A DNA stretch of 64,000 nt from Marinobacter oulmenensis (GCF_014201735.1 NZ_JACHFE010000002.1:1-64000); one strand, 5' to 3'. Counted from the first letter of the stretch, positions 8,666 through 17,028 are shown. The notes: generated by a model not told the origin, from the letters alone. Made by a program: numbers and translations.

Positions 8666-9784
8666 TCAGAGCTTGGCGAGAAAGCTCGTCAGGGCCTTGT
8701 TTACGCTGCTCGCTGCCTCGTGCTGAACCCAGTGCCCAACATTTTCCAGCCGAACTTGGCCGACGAGGTTGGGCTGCGTTTTGCGCAGGTCTGCAAGGCC
8801 TGGCGTTTGGGGATGAAACAACTGACACAACCCATCTGCCGCCCCCCAGATATAAAGGGAAGGCTGTCGAATTACCGCGTCCTTGTATGCTGGCATCAGC
8901 TCGAACGTCCTGGGCAGGGCTCGATAGTAGTTCAGCCCGCCTCGGAACCCGGTACGCTGGAATGTCTCGACCGAATGGCGGACATAGGCTGGATCAGCCC
9001 AGCTCGGTACGGTGACTGGCGTGGGCCGCAGCATGTGGCGGCTCGGGTTTGTCGGATCCCATCGCTGAGCCGGATCCGGGCTAGCGGAGAGCCAATAAAG
9101 AATGCTCGGGATAGACCGCGCGGCTTCGGCAAACCGGGCCTCGGCACCCTGCTTCATCAGGTCAAAGGCGTAATATGTATCGCCCAGCCCCTGTTCGCGA
9201 AGGGCCCGCCAATGGTCGATCTCTCCGCGGGGAGTGTAAGGAATGCTGAGGCTCACGAGCGCTCGGAACCGGTCCGGTCGCATCAGCGCGGCACGCTGTG
9301 CGTGGTCGGCGCCCCAGTCGTGGCCAACGATAACCGCCGTATCGATGGAAAGTGCGTCGAGGACGCCTACCAGGTCGCCGACGATATGAAGAGAGGTATA
9401 GAGGTCGGGGTCGGTCGGTGCGTAGCTAAGACCATAACCACGCATATCGAGTGCCACGGCGCGGTATCCGGCTTCAGCCACTGCCTGCATCTGGCTACGC
9501 CAGGTTTCTGCCGTGTCTGGGAAACCGTGACAGAAAAGTACCGCCGGTCCCTCGCCTTGCTCCAGGACATGGAACCGACCATCGATGGCATTCACCATTC
9601 GTCGGCGGACTGCCATGGACGCGGACCTCTCTACAGTTTTTCCGAGAGAGGGAAGCAGGCCACCGCCTAGTCCAACTCCAAGCCCGATCATGGTGGAGGT
9701 TCTAAGCAGGTCGCGCCGTGACCAGACACGGTCGGTGTTATGTGAAGACTGAGCGGCATCGCCGCGAAGTGGATTGGATGACAT
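8666..9784 (-). CDS. Tat-exported epoxide-hydrolase-like alpha/beta hydrolase
   Basis: The 372-aa protein starts at ATG 9784 behind AGGA. Its N-terminus has a twin-arginine signal (WSRRDLLRTSTMIGLGVGLGGG). The hydrolase core has the oxyanion motif HGFPDTAETW, the nucleophile elbow VGHDWGA (Asp nucleophile) and the late His in ENVGHWVQHEA. Asp nucleophile and HGFPD are typical of epoxide hydrolases and haloalkane dehalogenases. Export by Tat would place it in the periplasm, which is unusual for this family. An upstream frame to 9928 is unlikely to be translated. Confidence 0.82.
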   Translation of the reverse strand: MSSNPLRGDAAQSSHNTDRVWSRRDLLRTSTMIGLGVGLGGGLLPSLGKTVERSASMAVRRRMVNAIDGRFHVLEQGEGPAVLFCHGFPDTAETWRSQMQAVAEAGYRAVALDMRGYGLSYAPTDPDLYTSLHIVGDLVGVLDALSIDTAVIVGHDWGADHAQRAALMRPDRFRALVSLSIPYTPRGEIDHWRALREQGLGDTYYAFDLMKQGAEARFAEAARSIPSILYWLSASPDPAQRWDPTNPSRHMLRPTPVTVPSWADPAYVRHSVETFQRTGFRGGLNYYRALPRTFELMPAYKDAVIRQPSLYIWGAADGLCQLFHPQTPGLADLRKTQPNLVGQVRLENVGHWVQHEAASSVNKALTSFLAKL

Positions 9785-9851
9785 AGCTGAATCCTGTCGA
9801 AGAAAAAAGAGTCGCGGGCAGCTCAGCCTTGGCGAAGCTACCCGCCATGGC

Positions 9852-10061
9852 CTAAGCGTCGGGAAGCCGGACAAGCATCTTGCCGGTGTTGCCACCCGAG
9901 AAGAGTTCGATGAACGCGTCAGGAGCACTTTCCAGTCCCTCGTGCACCGTCTCCTGCCAGGTCACCTTCCCCTCGTTGATCCACTGTGTCATTTGGTGGT
10001 GCAGGTCCGGCATACCCGCCGGCCGGCTGGCCAGTTGGAATTGATGTGACATGGTCGTCAT
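9852..10061 (-). pseudogene. NADP-dependent oxidoreductase reduced to its two ends
   Basis: The 69-codon frame joins an N-terminus typical of MDR-type NADP-dependent oxidoreductases (MSHQFQLASRPAGMP) to the C-terminus of the same family (WINEGKVTWQETVHEGLESAPDAFIELFSGGNTGKMLVRL). About 270 middle residues, including the cofactor-binding domain, are missing while the frame is kept. I infer a clean internal deletion. The product cannot be active as a reductase. It is divergent from the TetR gene and lies behind its operator, so it was probably the regulator's original target. Confidence 0.8.
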
Positions 10062-10115
10062 GGGATGCTCCTATCTGGGGGTGGTTCCCCATGGCAAGCA
10101 GTGATATTATATAAC

Positions 10116-10142
10116 CTACTAAAAGTAAGTTACTAATAGTAG
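10116..10142. promoter_or_regulatory. Operator palindrome for the TetR regulator
   Basis: A 27-bp palindrome is centred on G10129: CTACTA (10116-10121), AGTAA (10124-10128), TTACT (10130-10134) and TAGTAG (10137-10142), with two unmatched AA pairs. It lies between the divergent oxidoreductase remnant and the TetR gene, where a TetR dimer would repress both. Confidence 0.75.
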
Positions 10143-10182
10143 TAACCGGCCGGATCAGCGTTGTCAACAGTGGGAGAATAAG

Positions 10183-10749
10183 TTGTCCAAGAAACTGTCA
10201 AAGGCGGAGCGTTATGTTCAGCTCCTGGAAACTGCGCGGGACATGGTTCGTGAAAGCGGTACGGATGCGCTAACGCTCGGTGCACTTGCCGCACGCGCCG
10301 GGGTCAGCAAGCCTATTGCCTATGATCATTTCGAATCCCGTTCTGGACTGATGGTGGCGCTTTATAGGGAGATCAACGAGCGGCAAGTGCGTGCAACCGA
10401 AGAGGCAATCCGTCAGGCACCGACGGACCTACAACAAATCGCGCAGTTGTTGGCGGAGGCCTACATGAATTGTCACGAGGCCGTTGGGTCTGAATTTCAT
10501 GCCATCAGCGGCGCCCTGAAGGGGGCCCCTGAAATGGAGGCATACCAGCGTGAGATGGTGGATGGACATGTTGCGCTCTATGCCGCAGCGCTCGCACCGC
10601 TCTCAGATCTGCAAGAGGAAGAGGTTCAGCAACGGTGTATCGCCATAATTGGCGCAGCCGATGCGCTGTCGGGTGCAATGATCCGCTATCGACTCAGTAA
10701 AGCGGAGGCTGTCGAAAAGCTTGTCTCGTTAATCACGATGTGGCTGTGA
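10183..10749 (+). CDS. TetR-family transcriptional regulator
   Basis: The 188-aa protein has an N-terminal helix-turn-helix of TetR type (ESGTDALTLGALAARAGVSKPIAYDHFESRSGLMVALYREI) and an all-helical ligand domain. The start is TTG at 10183. The palindrome at 10116-10142 lies 40 bp upstream and is its likely operator. The divergent remnant oxidoreductase and the two enzymes further left are candidate targets. Ligand unknown. From 10750 to 10926 I see no gene. Confidence 0.9.
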   Translation: MSKKLSKAERYVQLLETARDMVRESGTDALTLGALAARAGVSKPIAYDHFESRSGLMVALYREINERQVRATEEAIRQAPTDLQQIAQLLAEAYMNCHEAVGSEFHAISGALKGAPEMEAYQREMVDGHVALYAAALAPLSDLQEEEVQQRCIAIIGAADALSGAMIRYRLSKAEAVEKLVSLITMWL

Positions 10750-10926
10750 TTCCCAGGTCCGATTCTGTCTGTACCAGGTATGCGGGGGTCTGTTCGTGAG
10801 GGATGGACATCCCGTTGCCAGTTGGATGATCTACAAGCGCTGCCCGGAAATCGGGTACGGGTGGCAAGGTTGATCGAGAGTATGCAATTTACAGTGCTTT
10901 AAACGTGAGAAACAAAAAAAGGGATC

Positions 10927-11298
10927 ATGACAATGAGTGAACGCGACCTGGTCGGAAGGTTATTCAAAGGCATTGACAGTCAGGACCTGGAATCCTTCCT
11001 GGCTTGTTTATCGGACGATGTTTTCTTTCGTTTTGGCAACGCACCGGGTGTTAAGGGAAAAATGGCCGTGGGCGATACCGTGCGAGCGTTTTTCGAAAGT
11101 ATACAGGCGGTTCAACACGATGTGATTGAGACATGGGAGCAACCCGGAGTTGTGATCTGCCGTGGCCAGGTGACCTATACCCGGCACGATGCCAGCACGC
11201 TCGCTGTTCCTTTTGCCAACATCCTGAAGCTGGATGGCGGCTTGATCAGCGAATACCTGATTTACGTGGATATTTCGGGGCTTTACGTAAGTGCTTGA
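10927..11298 (+). CDS. SnoaL/NTF2-like protein
   Basis: The 123-aa protein fits the NTF2-like cone fold: a helix with LVGRLFKGIDSQDLESFLACLSDDVFFRFGNAPGVKGK, then VGDTVRAFFESIQAVQHDVIETWEQPGVVICRGQVTYTRHDAS and a final strand ILKLDGGLISEYLIYVDISGLY. Such proteins include isomerases, dehydratases and stress proteins. A second ATG at 10933 has better spacing from GGGA and may be the true start. Function unknown. Confidence 0.78.
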   Translation: MTMSERDLVGRLFKGIDSQDLESFLACLSDDVFFRFGNAPGVKGKMAVGDTVRAFFESIQAVQHDVIETWEQPGVVICRGQVTYTRHDASTLAVPFANILKLDGGLISEYLIYVDISGLYVSA

Positions 11299-11353
11299 GA
11301 ATGTGAATGAGACAAGGTGCCTCATTAGTCACCTGTTGACACGTTAGTAAAGG

Positions 11354-11656
11354 TTGTGGAATGAAGAGAGAAAGGATTACTGGCTTTTTGTTCTCACCTA
11401 TTCGTTGATCTATGTGGCACTTAAACTTATAGGCCTGCTGTTGGGGACAGATTTTCTGTCTTTTTTATTTGGTTTGGTGATTTTTGTGCCTTCAATTAGC
11501 TATGCAACCAGAAGACTTCATGATGTAGGGAAAAGCGGCTGGTGGCAGTTGATACTCATCGTTCCTGTCATTGGGCTGATAGTCCTTGTTGTGTTCCTGG
11601 CGCAGGATAGCGAAAAAGGAGAGAATGCTTACGGTGTTAGCCCTAAATACCCTTAA
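11354..11656 (+). CDS. DUF805-family membrane protein, short N-terminus
   Basis: The 100-aa protein has DUF805 motifs: RKDYWLFVLTY, then SISYATRRLHDVGKSGWWQLILIVPVIGLIVLVVFLAQDSEKGENAYG. Three to four membrane helices are likely. Family members normally begin with a longer segment ending FSGRARRKEYW; here a stop codon lies two codons before the TTG start and that segment is missing. The gene may be 5'-truncated, or start in an unusual way. Confidence 0.7.
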   Translation: MWNEERKDYWLFVLTYSLIYVALKLIGLLLGTDFLSFLFGLVIFVPSISYATRRLHDVGKSGWWQLILIVPVIGLIVLVVFLAQDSEKGENAYGVSPKYP

Positions 11657-11738
11657 AGGACCGTTTAGGGGCGGAGCCTTTCACAATAAGCAACACGAAA
11701 ACAGCATTGAGTTCAAAATCTTAAGGAGATTTATAGCC

Positions 11739-12338
11739 ATGGAAAATAGTTCGGGCCAAGGCAAGGCGTCAACCGTCCCTGCAGAGATTGATCGGTGGAA
11801 CTGGGGAGCCTTCTTCCTCAACTGGATATGGGGTATCGGAAACAATACCTTCATTGCCCTTTTAATGTTCGTTCCACTGGTTAACATGGTTATGCCCTTC
11901 GTGTTGGGCGCGAAAGGCAGCGCATGGGCGTGGCGGAACAAACAGTGGGACAGTGTTGAGCATTTCCGAAAGGTTCAGCGAGCGTGGGCCAAATGGTCCA
12001 TCGTCGTGGTCGTGGCCATAGTTGGTTTATTTGTCGCCATGTTTATGACAATAACCGCAGCCATGAAAAGCTCCGAGGCGTACAAGCTGGCTTCCGAAAG
12101 GCTTCTGTCTAATCCCCAGGCCGTATCTGTGTTGGGGGAGCCTATCAGTACCGGCTCGCCTACGGGCAACATTGAAGTTTCCGGCCCCAGCGGATATGCG
12201 AATATCTCATTCAGCGTAGAGGGGGCTTCACGGACGGGCACCGTTTATGTTCAGGCGGAAAAAGATTTAGGTCAGTGGGAGATAACCCGGTCGCTCCTCG
12301 AAGTTGATGGATCTGGCGAGAGGATCAGTCTTAAGTAA
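11739..12338 (+). CDS. Coa1-domain membrane protein
   Basis: The 199-aa protein starts at ATG 11739 behind AAGGAG; the longer frame from 11586 overlaps the previous gene. Residues ~15-65 (RWNWGAFFLNWIWGIGNNTFIALLMFVPLVN, GAKGSAWAWRNKQW) look like the small membrane module common in such proteins. A further helix (WSIVVVVAIVGLFVAMFMTI) leads into a C-terminal domain (ASERLLSNPQAVSVLGEPI...GTVYVQAEKDLGQWEI) that resembles the Coa1 cytochrome-oxidase assembly fold. The bacterial role is unknown. Confidence 0.72.
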   Translation: MENSSGQGKASTVPAEIDRWNWGAFFLNWIWGIGNNTFIALLMFVPLVNMVMPFVLGAKGSAWAWRNKQWDSVEHFRKVQRAWAKWSIVVVVAIVGLFVAMFMTITAAMKSSEAYKLASERLLSNPQAVSVLGEPISTGSPTGNIEVSGPSGYANISFSVEGASRTGTVYVQAEKDLGQWEITRSLLEVDGSGERISLK

Positions 12339-12404
12339 CGGGCGCGCGCCCCGGGAAAGATCGGAATAGAGTGATGATCGGCTGGCTGCAAAACTGGAGG
12401 AACG

Positions 12405-12887
12405 ATGTCTGACGAACTGAAGGCTTCATCATTAAAAGTACAAACCTTTTTGTCCGAGCACGGTGAGGACTTTGTTGTTCAGCAGATGCCGGCTTCAACG
12501 CGGACGGCGAAAGATGCCGCAGAGGCGATCGGCTGTACCGTGTCCCAGATTGCCAAGTCCCTGATTTTCAAACACGGGGAAACCGGTGAGCCGGTGCTGA
12601 TCGTTGCCTCAGGTACCAACCTGGTGAGCCCGGAAAAGGTTAGAGATGCGACCGGTATTGTGCTTGAGAAAGCGGATGCTTCCTTCGTGCGCGAGAAGGT
12701 TGGCTACGCCATAGGGGGTGTACCTCCGGTGGCGCACCATTCACAGGTTCATACGATTCTGGACAGGGATCTGTGCCAATACCCGGAGATCTGGGCAGCG
12801 GCCGGAACGCCGAACTCCGTGTTCAAACTCAATCCGCAACACCTGGGGAGCCTCACCAAAGGGCAATGGATTGATCTGGCAAAATAA
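12405..12887 (+). CDS. YbaK/EbsC-family aminoacyl-tRNA deacylase
   Basis: The 160-aa protein has the YbaK fold: TRTAKDAAEAIGCTVSQIAKSLIFK, the conserved Lys in the last motif, GEPVLIVASGTNLV, and the glycine loop VGYAIGGVPPVAH. The family clears mischarged tRNA(Pro) or related aminoacyl-tRNAs in trans. A second, more YbaK-like paralogue is at 44536-45003. A good ribosome site (GGAGG) lies before the ATG. Confidence 0.86.
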   Translation: MSDELKASSLKVQTFLSEHGEDFVVQQMPASTRTAKDAAEAIGCTVSQIAKSLIFKHGETGEPVLIVASGTNLVSPEKVRDATGIVLEKADASFVREKVGYAIGGVPPVAHHSQVHTILDRDLCQYPEIWAAAGTPNSVFKLNPQHLGSLTKGQWIDLAK

Positions 12888-12955
12888 TAGGTAACAAGGG
12901 TGACGGAACTCTGAGTCCCGTGAGTGTTATCAACGAATAGCAATGCACCCGGGGC

Positions 12956-14005
12956 TCATTCCTGTAACCGGGTACTGGCAAACCGGTTCAGCAAATGATG
13001 CATCAGATAGACCGCCATCAACGATGCCATGACCGCGACGGCCAGGGAACTGAAGCGATACAGGTCGTTGTAGACCAGGTCTTTCTGCGGCGTCAGGTAT
13101 TGGCCGAACAGAATAGCGATGGTGGTCAATGCCGCGAACCCGGCGCCGGAAAGGCCGCCTTCCAGCATATGGTACCGGGCGAAGACCATCAGGCTCAGCC
13201 ACAATCCGAAGGTAATAAACGGCAGAACGTCGAAGTGGTTGAGCAGCATGAGCTGTAGCACCAGGCCAGCGTTGCAGCCGACAAAGGTGCCGATGGCACG
13301 GTTCCAGCCTGCAGGGCCGGCCCCTTTCCAGTTGAGTGGAAACAGCACCAGTATGGTAGCCACCTGTGCTGAGAGCGATCCGCGCAGATCCAGTACCTGG
13401 AAGACCACAAAAGACAGCGTCGCCACGGTTGTCGCCAGGATCACTTCATGGCGCTGATTGCTGGTGGGTTTTGATTGCACTTTGCGCGGTTGCCGGGTTT
13501 CCACGTCCGGAAAAAGCCCGTGCATCAGGGCCATAATGAGCAGGCTGACAACGGCGGCTTCAATGAGTGTGGTGACCATGGTCAGGACATTGGTACCAGG
13601 GTAGCTGGCGAAGTGCAGCAGCATCGACAGGTTAACAATGCTGGTGGCGCCAAACAGAAAGTTGGGGCCACGGGTCATGGCTCGGAATAGCAGCGCAAAT
13701 AACCCCGCGACAATCAGGGTGAGCGGTACAGGTTTGTCACCAAACAGCCCCTGTACTGACAGCACCACGATACTGACCAGAATGGTTGTTGCCAGGAACT
13801 GCCGGATCACGTGGGCGTTCAGGGTGGGCACCATTCCCAGAAGTAGCATAGGCGTGACGGTATAGAAGGCGCCGTAGCTGGTGCCGCTGATCTTACAGAA
13901 TGCAAACCCGAGTGCTCCACCAAAAGCAATCCGCAGGCACTGGCGCAGATCATTAGCGGTCATCGACCGCTTTTTGATTAGCAGAATCGGTTTGAACCGC
14001 CCCAT
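12956..14005 (-). CDS. FUSC/DUF2955-type inner-membrane protein
   Basis: The 349-aa protein has two blocks of about five hydrophobic helices (residues ~20-160 and ~185-340) with a polar linker (RQPRKVQSKPTSNQRHE), the layout of the fusaric-acid/aromatic-acid efflux family. It is the last gene of a MarR-HlyD-FUSC operon and lies 8 bp after the HlyD gene. Together they would form an efflux pump for a small, perhaps aromatic or acidic, compound. An alternative start (ATG 13963, MTANDL) is possible. Confidence 0.83.
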   Translation of the reverse strand: MGRFKPILLIKKRSMTANDLRQCLRIAFGGALGFAFCKISGTSYGAFYTVTPMLLLGMVPTLNAHVIRQFLATTILVSIVVLSVQGLFGDKPVPLTLIVAGLFALLFRAMTRGPNFLFGATSIVNLSMLLHFASYPGTNVLTMVTTLIEAAVVSLLIMALMHGLFPDVETRQPRKVQSKPTSNQRHEVILATTVATLSFVVFQVLDLRGSLSAQVATILVLFPLNWKGAGPAGWNRAIGTFVGCNAGLVLQLMLLNHFDVLPFITFGLWLSLMVFARYHMLEGGLSGAGFAALTTIAILFGQYLTPQKDLVYNDLYRFSSLAVAVMASLMAVYLMHHLLNRFASTRLQE

Positions 14006-14013
14006 AATTGGCC

Positions 14014-15078
14014 TCAGTAAACGTAGTGGATCAGGCTGATGACTCGTATTTGAATCTTCCCGAGCCAGGCGGCAGGGCCTGAACCTGGGAATAGCTGAAC
14101 TGTGGCGCGGGCTCCCGTGGGTAGCGATTCCAGAATGTCCTGTTCTTCGGTCAGGGTCAGGTGCAGGCGTTCACGTTGGGCCTCCCGCACCCAGCGATCC
14201 GTGCTGACAGGGGCCGCCAGGGTTCCGTCGGCCATCAACTGGCCCTGGCGTGTGCCGGCATCGATTTCTCCGACGGTGGCACTGAACACCTCACCGGGCA
14301 TGGCATCAAAGACCACAGCAGCCTCGTTGCCCGGGCTAACGTAGGCCAGGGATTTCTCACGAAAATCCGCGATTACATCCGCCTGGTCGTCGACCAGGGC
14401 AGCCAACGAGGTTCCTGCCTTGGCATAGGTGCCCGCTTTCACCTGCAGATTGGAGACGGTGCCGCTCTGTTCGGCCCGGATCTCGCTGTAGGTCAGGTTC
14501 AGTTTGGCCTGGGCCAGGTCGTTACGGGCCTGGCGAAGCCGCAGGTTCTGCTGATCCGTCAGCCCCCGCTGCACCGACATTTGCTTGACCCTGGCCTCTG
14601 CGGCCCTGACATTCGCTTGCGCGGCGTCATACTCGGCTGCAATCTGATCGGCTTGCTGGCGGGACACGCTGTTGCGGGCGTTCAGGCGTTGCATGCGGTT
14701 GTTGTCCCGGGCCAGTTGGGTCTCGGTTGCCTGTGCCGCAGCCAGGGCAGCCTGGGCGTTGGCCAGAGACGCATCGTATTCGTCGTTGCGTATGTTGGCT
14801 GCTTCCAGGGCCAGCTCGGCTTTTTCCAGGGAAAGCTGGAAAGGCCGCTGGTCCAGTGTGAACAGCAGGTCGCCGGCTTCGACATGCTCGTTGTTGGTGA
14901 CGTGGACCTGTGAGACCTGTCCGCTAACCCGAGGGGCGATCTGCACCACGTTGTGCATCACTCGCCCCTGGGGAGTGAGCGGCATCCAGAGATCGGCGGC
15001 CAGGAAATAGACGAACAGGATGACGAAGGCGATCAACGATAGTCGCACCCAGCGTGCAAAAGCCTGATCTGGCGTCAT
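14014..15078 (-). CDS. HlyD/EmrA-type periplasmic adaptor
   Basis: The 354-aa protein has one N-terminal membrane helix (LSLIAFVILFVYFLAADLW), a lipoyl half-motif (VAPRVSGQVSQVHVTNNEHVEAGDLLFTLD), a long alpha-helical hairpin (~residues 85-200), the second lipoyl half (IRAEQSGTVSNLQVKAGTYAKAG) and a beta-barrel end. It is the membrane-fusion partner of the FUSC protein. Its start overlaps the MarR stop by 4 bp, so the three genes are coupled. Confidence 0.9.
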   Translation of the reverse strand: MTPDQAFARWVRLSLIAFVILFVYFLAADLWMPLTPQGRVMHNVVQIAPRVSGQVSQVHVTNNEHVEAGDLLFTLDQRPFQLSLEKAELALEAANIRNDEYDASLANAQAALAAAQATETQLARDNNRMQRLNARNSVSRQQADQIAAEYDAAQANVRAAEARVKQMSVQRGLTDQQNLRLRQARNDLAQAKLNLTYSEIRAEQSGTVSNLQVKAGTYAKAGTSLAALVDDQADVIADFREKSLAYVSPGNEAAVVFDAMPGEVFSATVGEIDAGTRQGQLMADGTLAAPVSTDRWVREAQRERLHLTLTEEQDILESLPTGARATVQLFPGSGPAAWLGKIQIRVISLIHYVY

Positions 15079-15587
15079 TTACCGTTCCCCCTGTGGTGTT
15101 CCAGATACTGGTGTAGGTTGGACTCCATGGCGCAGACAATATGCGCCAACTGACAGAGCTGTTCGTCGGTCAGGTTCCCGTAGATGGCGGTTCGCACGGC
15201 CTGGATGTGCTGCTCGAGATCCGCCATTACCCGGCGACCTCGCTCGGTGAACCAGAGCGTGTGGGCGCGGCGATCATTGGGGGCCGGTTGGCGTTCGACC
15301 AGCGTCTGCTGTTCCAACTGGTTGAGGGTGCGGGTGAGGGAAGGCATTTCAATCGCGAGTTGGTGGGCGAGAGCGTGTTGGCTGCAGCCTTCGCCCAGGT
15401 GATCAAGATGCACCATGACCGCCCACCGGCTTTCGGTGAGCTCCAAGGGGGAGACAGCATGGTTGATTGCCTGGCGCCACAATCGATGAACGCGCCCCAG
15501 AGCCGCTCCCACGGAGGGCCTGAGCGTGCTGTGAGCTGTTTGCGGGGTGATACCCGAAGGTGCGTCTGTACCTGGATTGGTTGGCAT
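15075..15587 (-). CDS. MarR-family transcriptional regulator
   Basis: The 170-aa winged helix protein has recognition part CSQHALAHQLAIEMPSLTRTLNQLEQQTLVERQPAPNDRRAHTLWFTERGRRVM, the classic MarR wing with DRR. It is first in the efflux operon and probably represses it through the two palindromes at 15641-15690, releasing when a ligand exported by the pump binds. Confidence 0.9.
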   Translation of the reverse strand: MPTNPGTDAPSGITPQTAHSTLRPSVGAALGRVHRLWRQAINHAVSPLELTESRWAVMVHLDHLGEGCSQHALAHQLAIEMPSLTRTLNQLEQQTLVERQPAPNDRRAHTLWFTERGRRVMADLEQHIQAVRTAIYGNLTDEQLCQLAHIVCAMESNLHQYLEHHRGNGK

Positions 15588-15640
15588 AATTGATATTCCG
15601 TGGCTCTGAGTGCCCTGTCAGTCGGCGACGCAGGGAGATA

Positions 15641-15690
15641 GTTAGCAGGCTAACAACGGTATAGCCTGGGCGTTATATTAGCAAGCTAAT
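15641..15690. promoter_or_regulatory. Tandem MarR operator palindromes
   Basis: Two near-identical palindromes, GTTAGCAGGCTAAC (15641-15654) and ATTAGCAAGCTAAT (15677-15690), lie 54-103 bp before the MarR start. Both have the form TTAGCNNGCTAA and their centres are 36 bp apart. The remaining non-coding stretch up to 15847 shows nothing else. Confidence 0.82.
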
Positions 15691-15847
15691 CTTTGTAGGT
15701 GTTTGAACCTATGTCCGGTTCCCATCGCTGAATCGCTCAGGGCTTGATCAGGGCGGGATGCCTTCGGTTGGGGATACTGGTAATCTTGGGCCTCGGCATT
15801 CGGGTGCTACCGTCCGATGGTTCACTCATCCCGATTCTGGAGGGCCT

Positions 15848-16114
15848 ATGGCAGGTGGCTGGTCACGTGATGGAGCAGTTCAGGAGCAGATCGACGCGAG
15901 CGTTGAGGACGAGATTCAACGTGCCCGCAGTCAGTTGGGCGGTGGCGACAGCGCGACGGAATGCGATGAATGTGGCGCGCCGATTCCGGAGGCCCGGCGC
16001 CGGGCTATTCCCGGTGTGCGGCTTTGTATTGACTGCCAGTCAGCCCTGGAGAAAGAGGACACAAGGGCCTCTGCGATTAATCGCAGAGGCAGCAAAGACA
16101 GCCAGCTTCGATAG
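15848..16114 (+). CDS. YbiI-like DksA/TraR zinc finger protein
   Basis: The 88-aa protein begins MAGGWSRDGAVQEQID and carries a C4 zinc finger ECDECGAPIPEARRRAIPGVRLCIDCQ (residues ~39-65), as in E. coli YbiI, which is also 88 aa. Family members may bind RNA polymerase like DksA, but lack its long coiled coil. I chose ATG 15848 behind GGAGGG; the frame extends further up without support. Confidence 0.86.
   Translation: MAGGWSRDGAVQEQIDASVEDEIQRARSQLGGGDSATECDECGAPIPEARRRAIPGVRLCIDCQSALEKEDTRASAINRRGSKDSQLR
16067..16090. repeat. 24-bp perfect palindrome inside ybiI 3' end
   Basis: GCCTCTGCGATT is followed directly by its exact reverse complement. It lies in the last codons of the zinc-finger gene and has no T-run after it, so it is not a standard terminator. 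Confidence 0.75.
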
Positions 16115-16176
16115 CCAGGTGGCCGCTGTTCCGGGCTACCCGGACACCAAACGCCAATGATGCTTCGTCCCGCGGC

Positions 16177-16689
16177 ATGACCGCTATTGACACCGCCCTT
16201 AACCGGATACCTGTTTTGAAAAAATCGATTGCTTTGCTGTCCCTGCTCGTTGTCCTGATTGGGGGCATCGTTTTCCAGTTTTATATCACGGCGTTACCTG
16301 ACCTTGAGCGGCCGGTGACCATTGAGGGAGCTCGTTTCACCACTGAAGCCGGTTCCGTGTCGGTGCGTATGGTTGATCGTGACGGGCAGCCTTTCACCTT
16401 TGGTCTGCGGGCCAGTGACGAGTTCGAGCGTGACGTTTTTCCGGTTTTCTACATCCGCAATCCGGATAATCTGCCTTATATGTACTGGCCCAATATTGGC
16501 GGGCCGGATGAGCGGGCGCTGTTCCGGTTCCTTGAGGGATGGTTTGAGCGCAATGTGGCGCCGGAGGTGATGGCCACCCTGGCGCAAGGGCAGGGCGCCG
16601 GGAATCGTCGGGCGGAGGAACTGGCGCCAGTGTATGCGGTATACTCGCTTTTGCGTGAGCGGATGGAGAACAACGTCAGCTATCAGTAA
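16177..16689 (+). CDS. Unknown membrane-anchored protein
   Basis: The 170-aa protein has one N-terminal membrane helix (IALLSLLVVLIGGIVFQFYI) and a soluble, probably periplasmic, domain (residues ~45-170) with many acidic and aromatic residues (YIRNPDNLPYMYWPNIGGPDERALFRFLEGWFE). I do not recognise the family. It could act in the envelope; no neighbour points to a pathway. Confidence 0.68.
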   Translation: MTAIDTALNRIPVLKKSIALLSLLVVLIGGIVFQFYITALPDLERPVTIEGARFTTEAGSVSVRMVDRDGQPFTFGLRASDEFERDVFPVFYIRNPDNLPYMYWPNIGGPDERALFRFLEGWFERNVAPEVMATLAQGQGAGNRRAEELAPVYAVYSLLRERMENNVSYQ

Positions 16690-16734
16690 AATCCGCTCAC
16701 ACGGATAGCTTATTAAAAAGTAAGGGTAACGCTC

Positions 16735-17028
16735 ATGGATGAGTTGATTGTTATTGTATTGGACGCTGTTGTCGGCGGTGTGATTCTTTGGCTTGCGGCG
16801 AAGATCACATCGGTGGATCTGGCGTTGAGCGAAACGTTTGTCGCGGCGGCTGGGGCCGCTGCCGTCTCCCTGGTGCCCACGGTTGGCTGGGTGCTATCCA
16901 TCCTCGTGCTTTTTGTGCTTCTTAAAAAGTTCAGCAGGGCCAGTATCTGGCCCGACATCATTCTGATGGTCATCGTCAGCAGGTTGGTATCGTTTGTCGC
17001 CTTGATGGCTCTGGGCGGCTTGCGATAG
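16735..17028 (+). CDS. Small three-helix membrane protein
   Basis: The 97-aa protein is almost wholly hydrophobic: LIVIVLDAVVGGVILWLAAKI, FVAAAGAAAVSLVPTVGWVLSILVLFVLL, and IILMVIVSRLVSFVALMAL. A short positive loop (KKFSRAS) suggests the cytoplasmic side. It starts at ATG behind AAGGGTAA. Family and role unknown. Confidence 0.7.
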   Translation: MDELIVIVLDAVVGGVILWLAAKITSVDLALSETFVAAAGAAAVSLVPTVGWVLSILVLFVLLKKFSRASIWPDIILMVIVSRLVSFVALMALGGLR

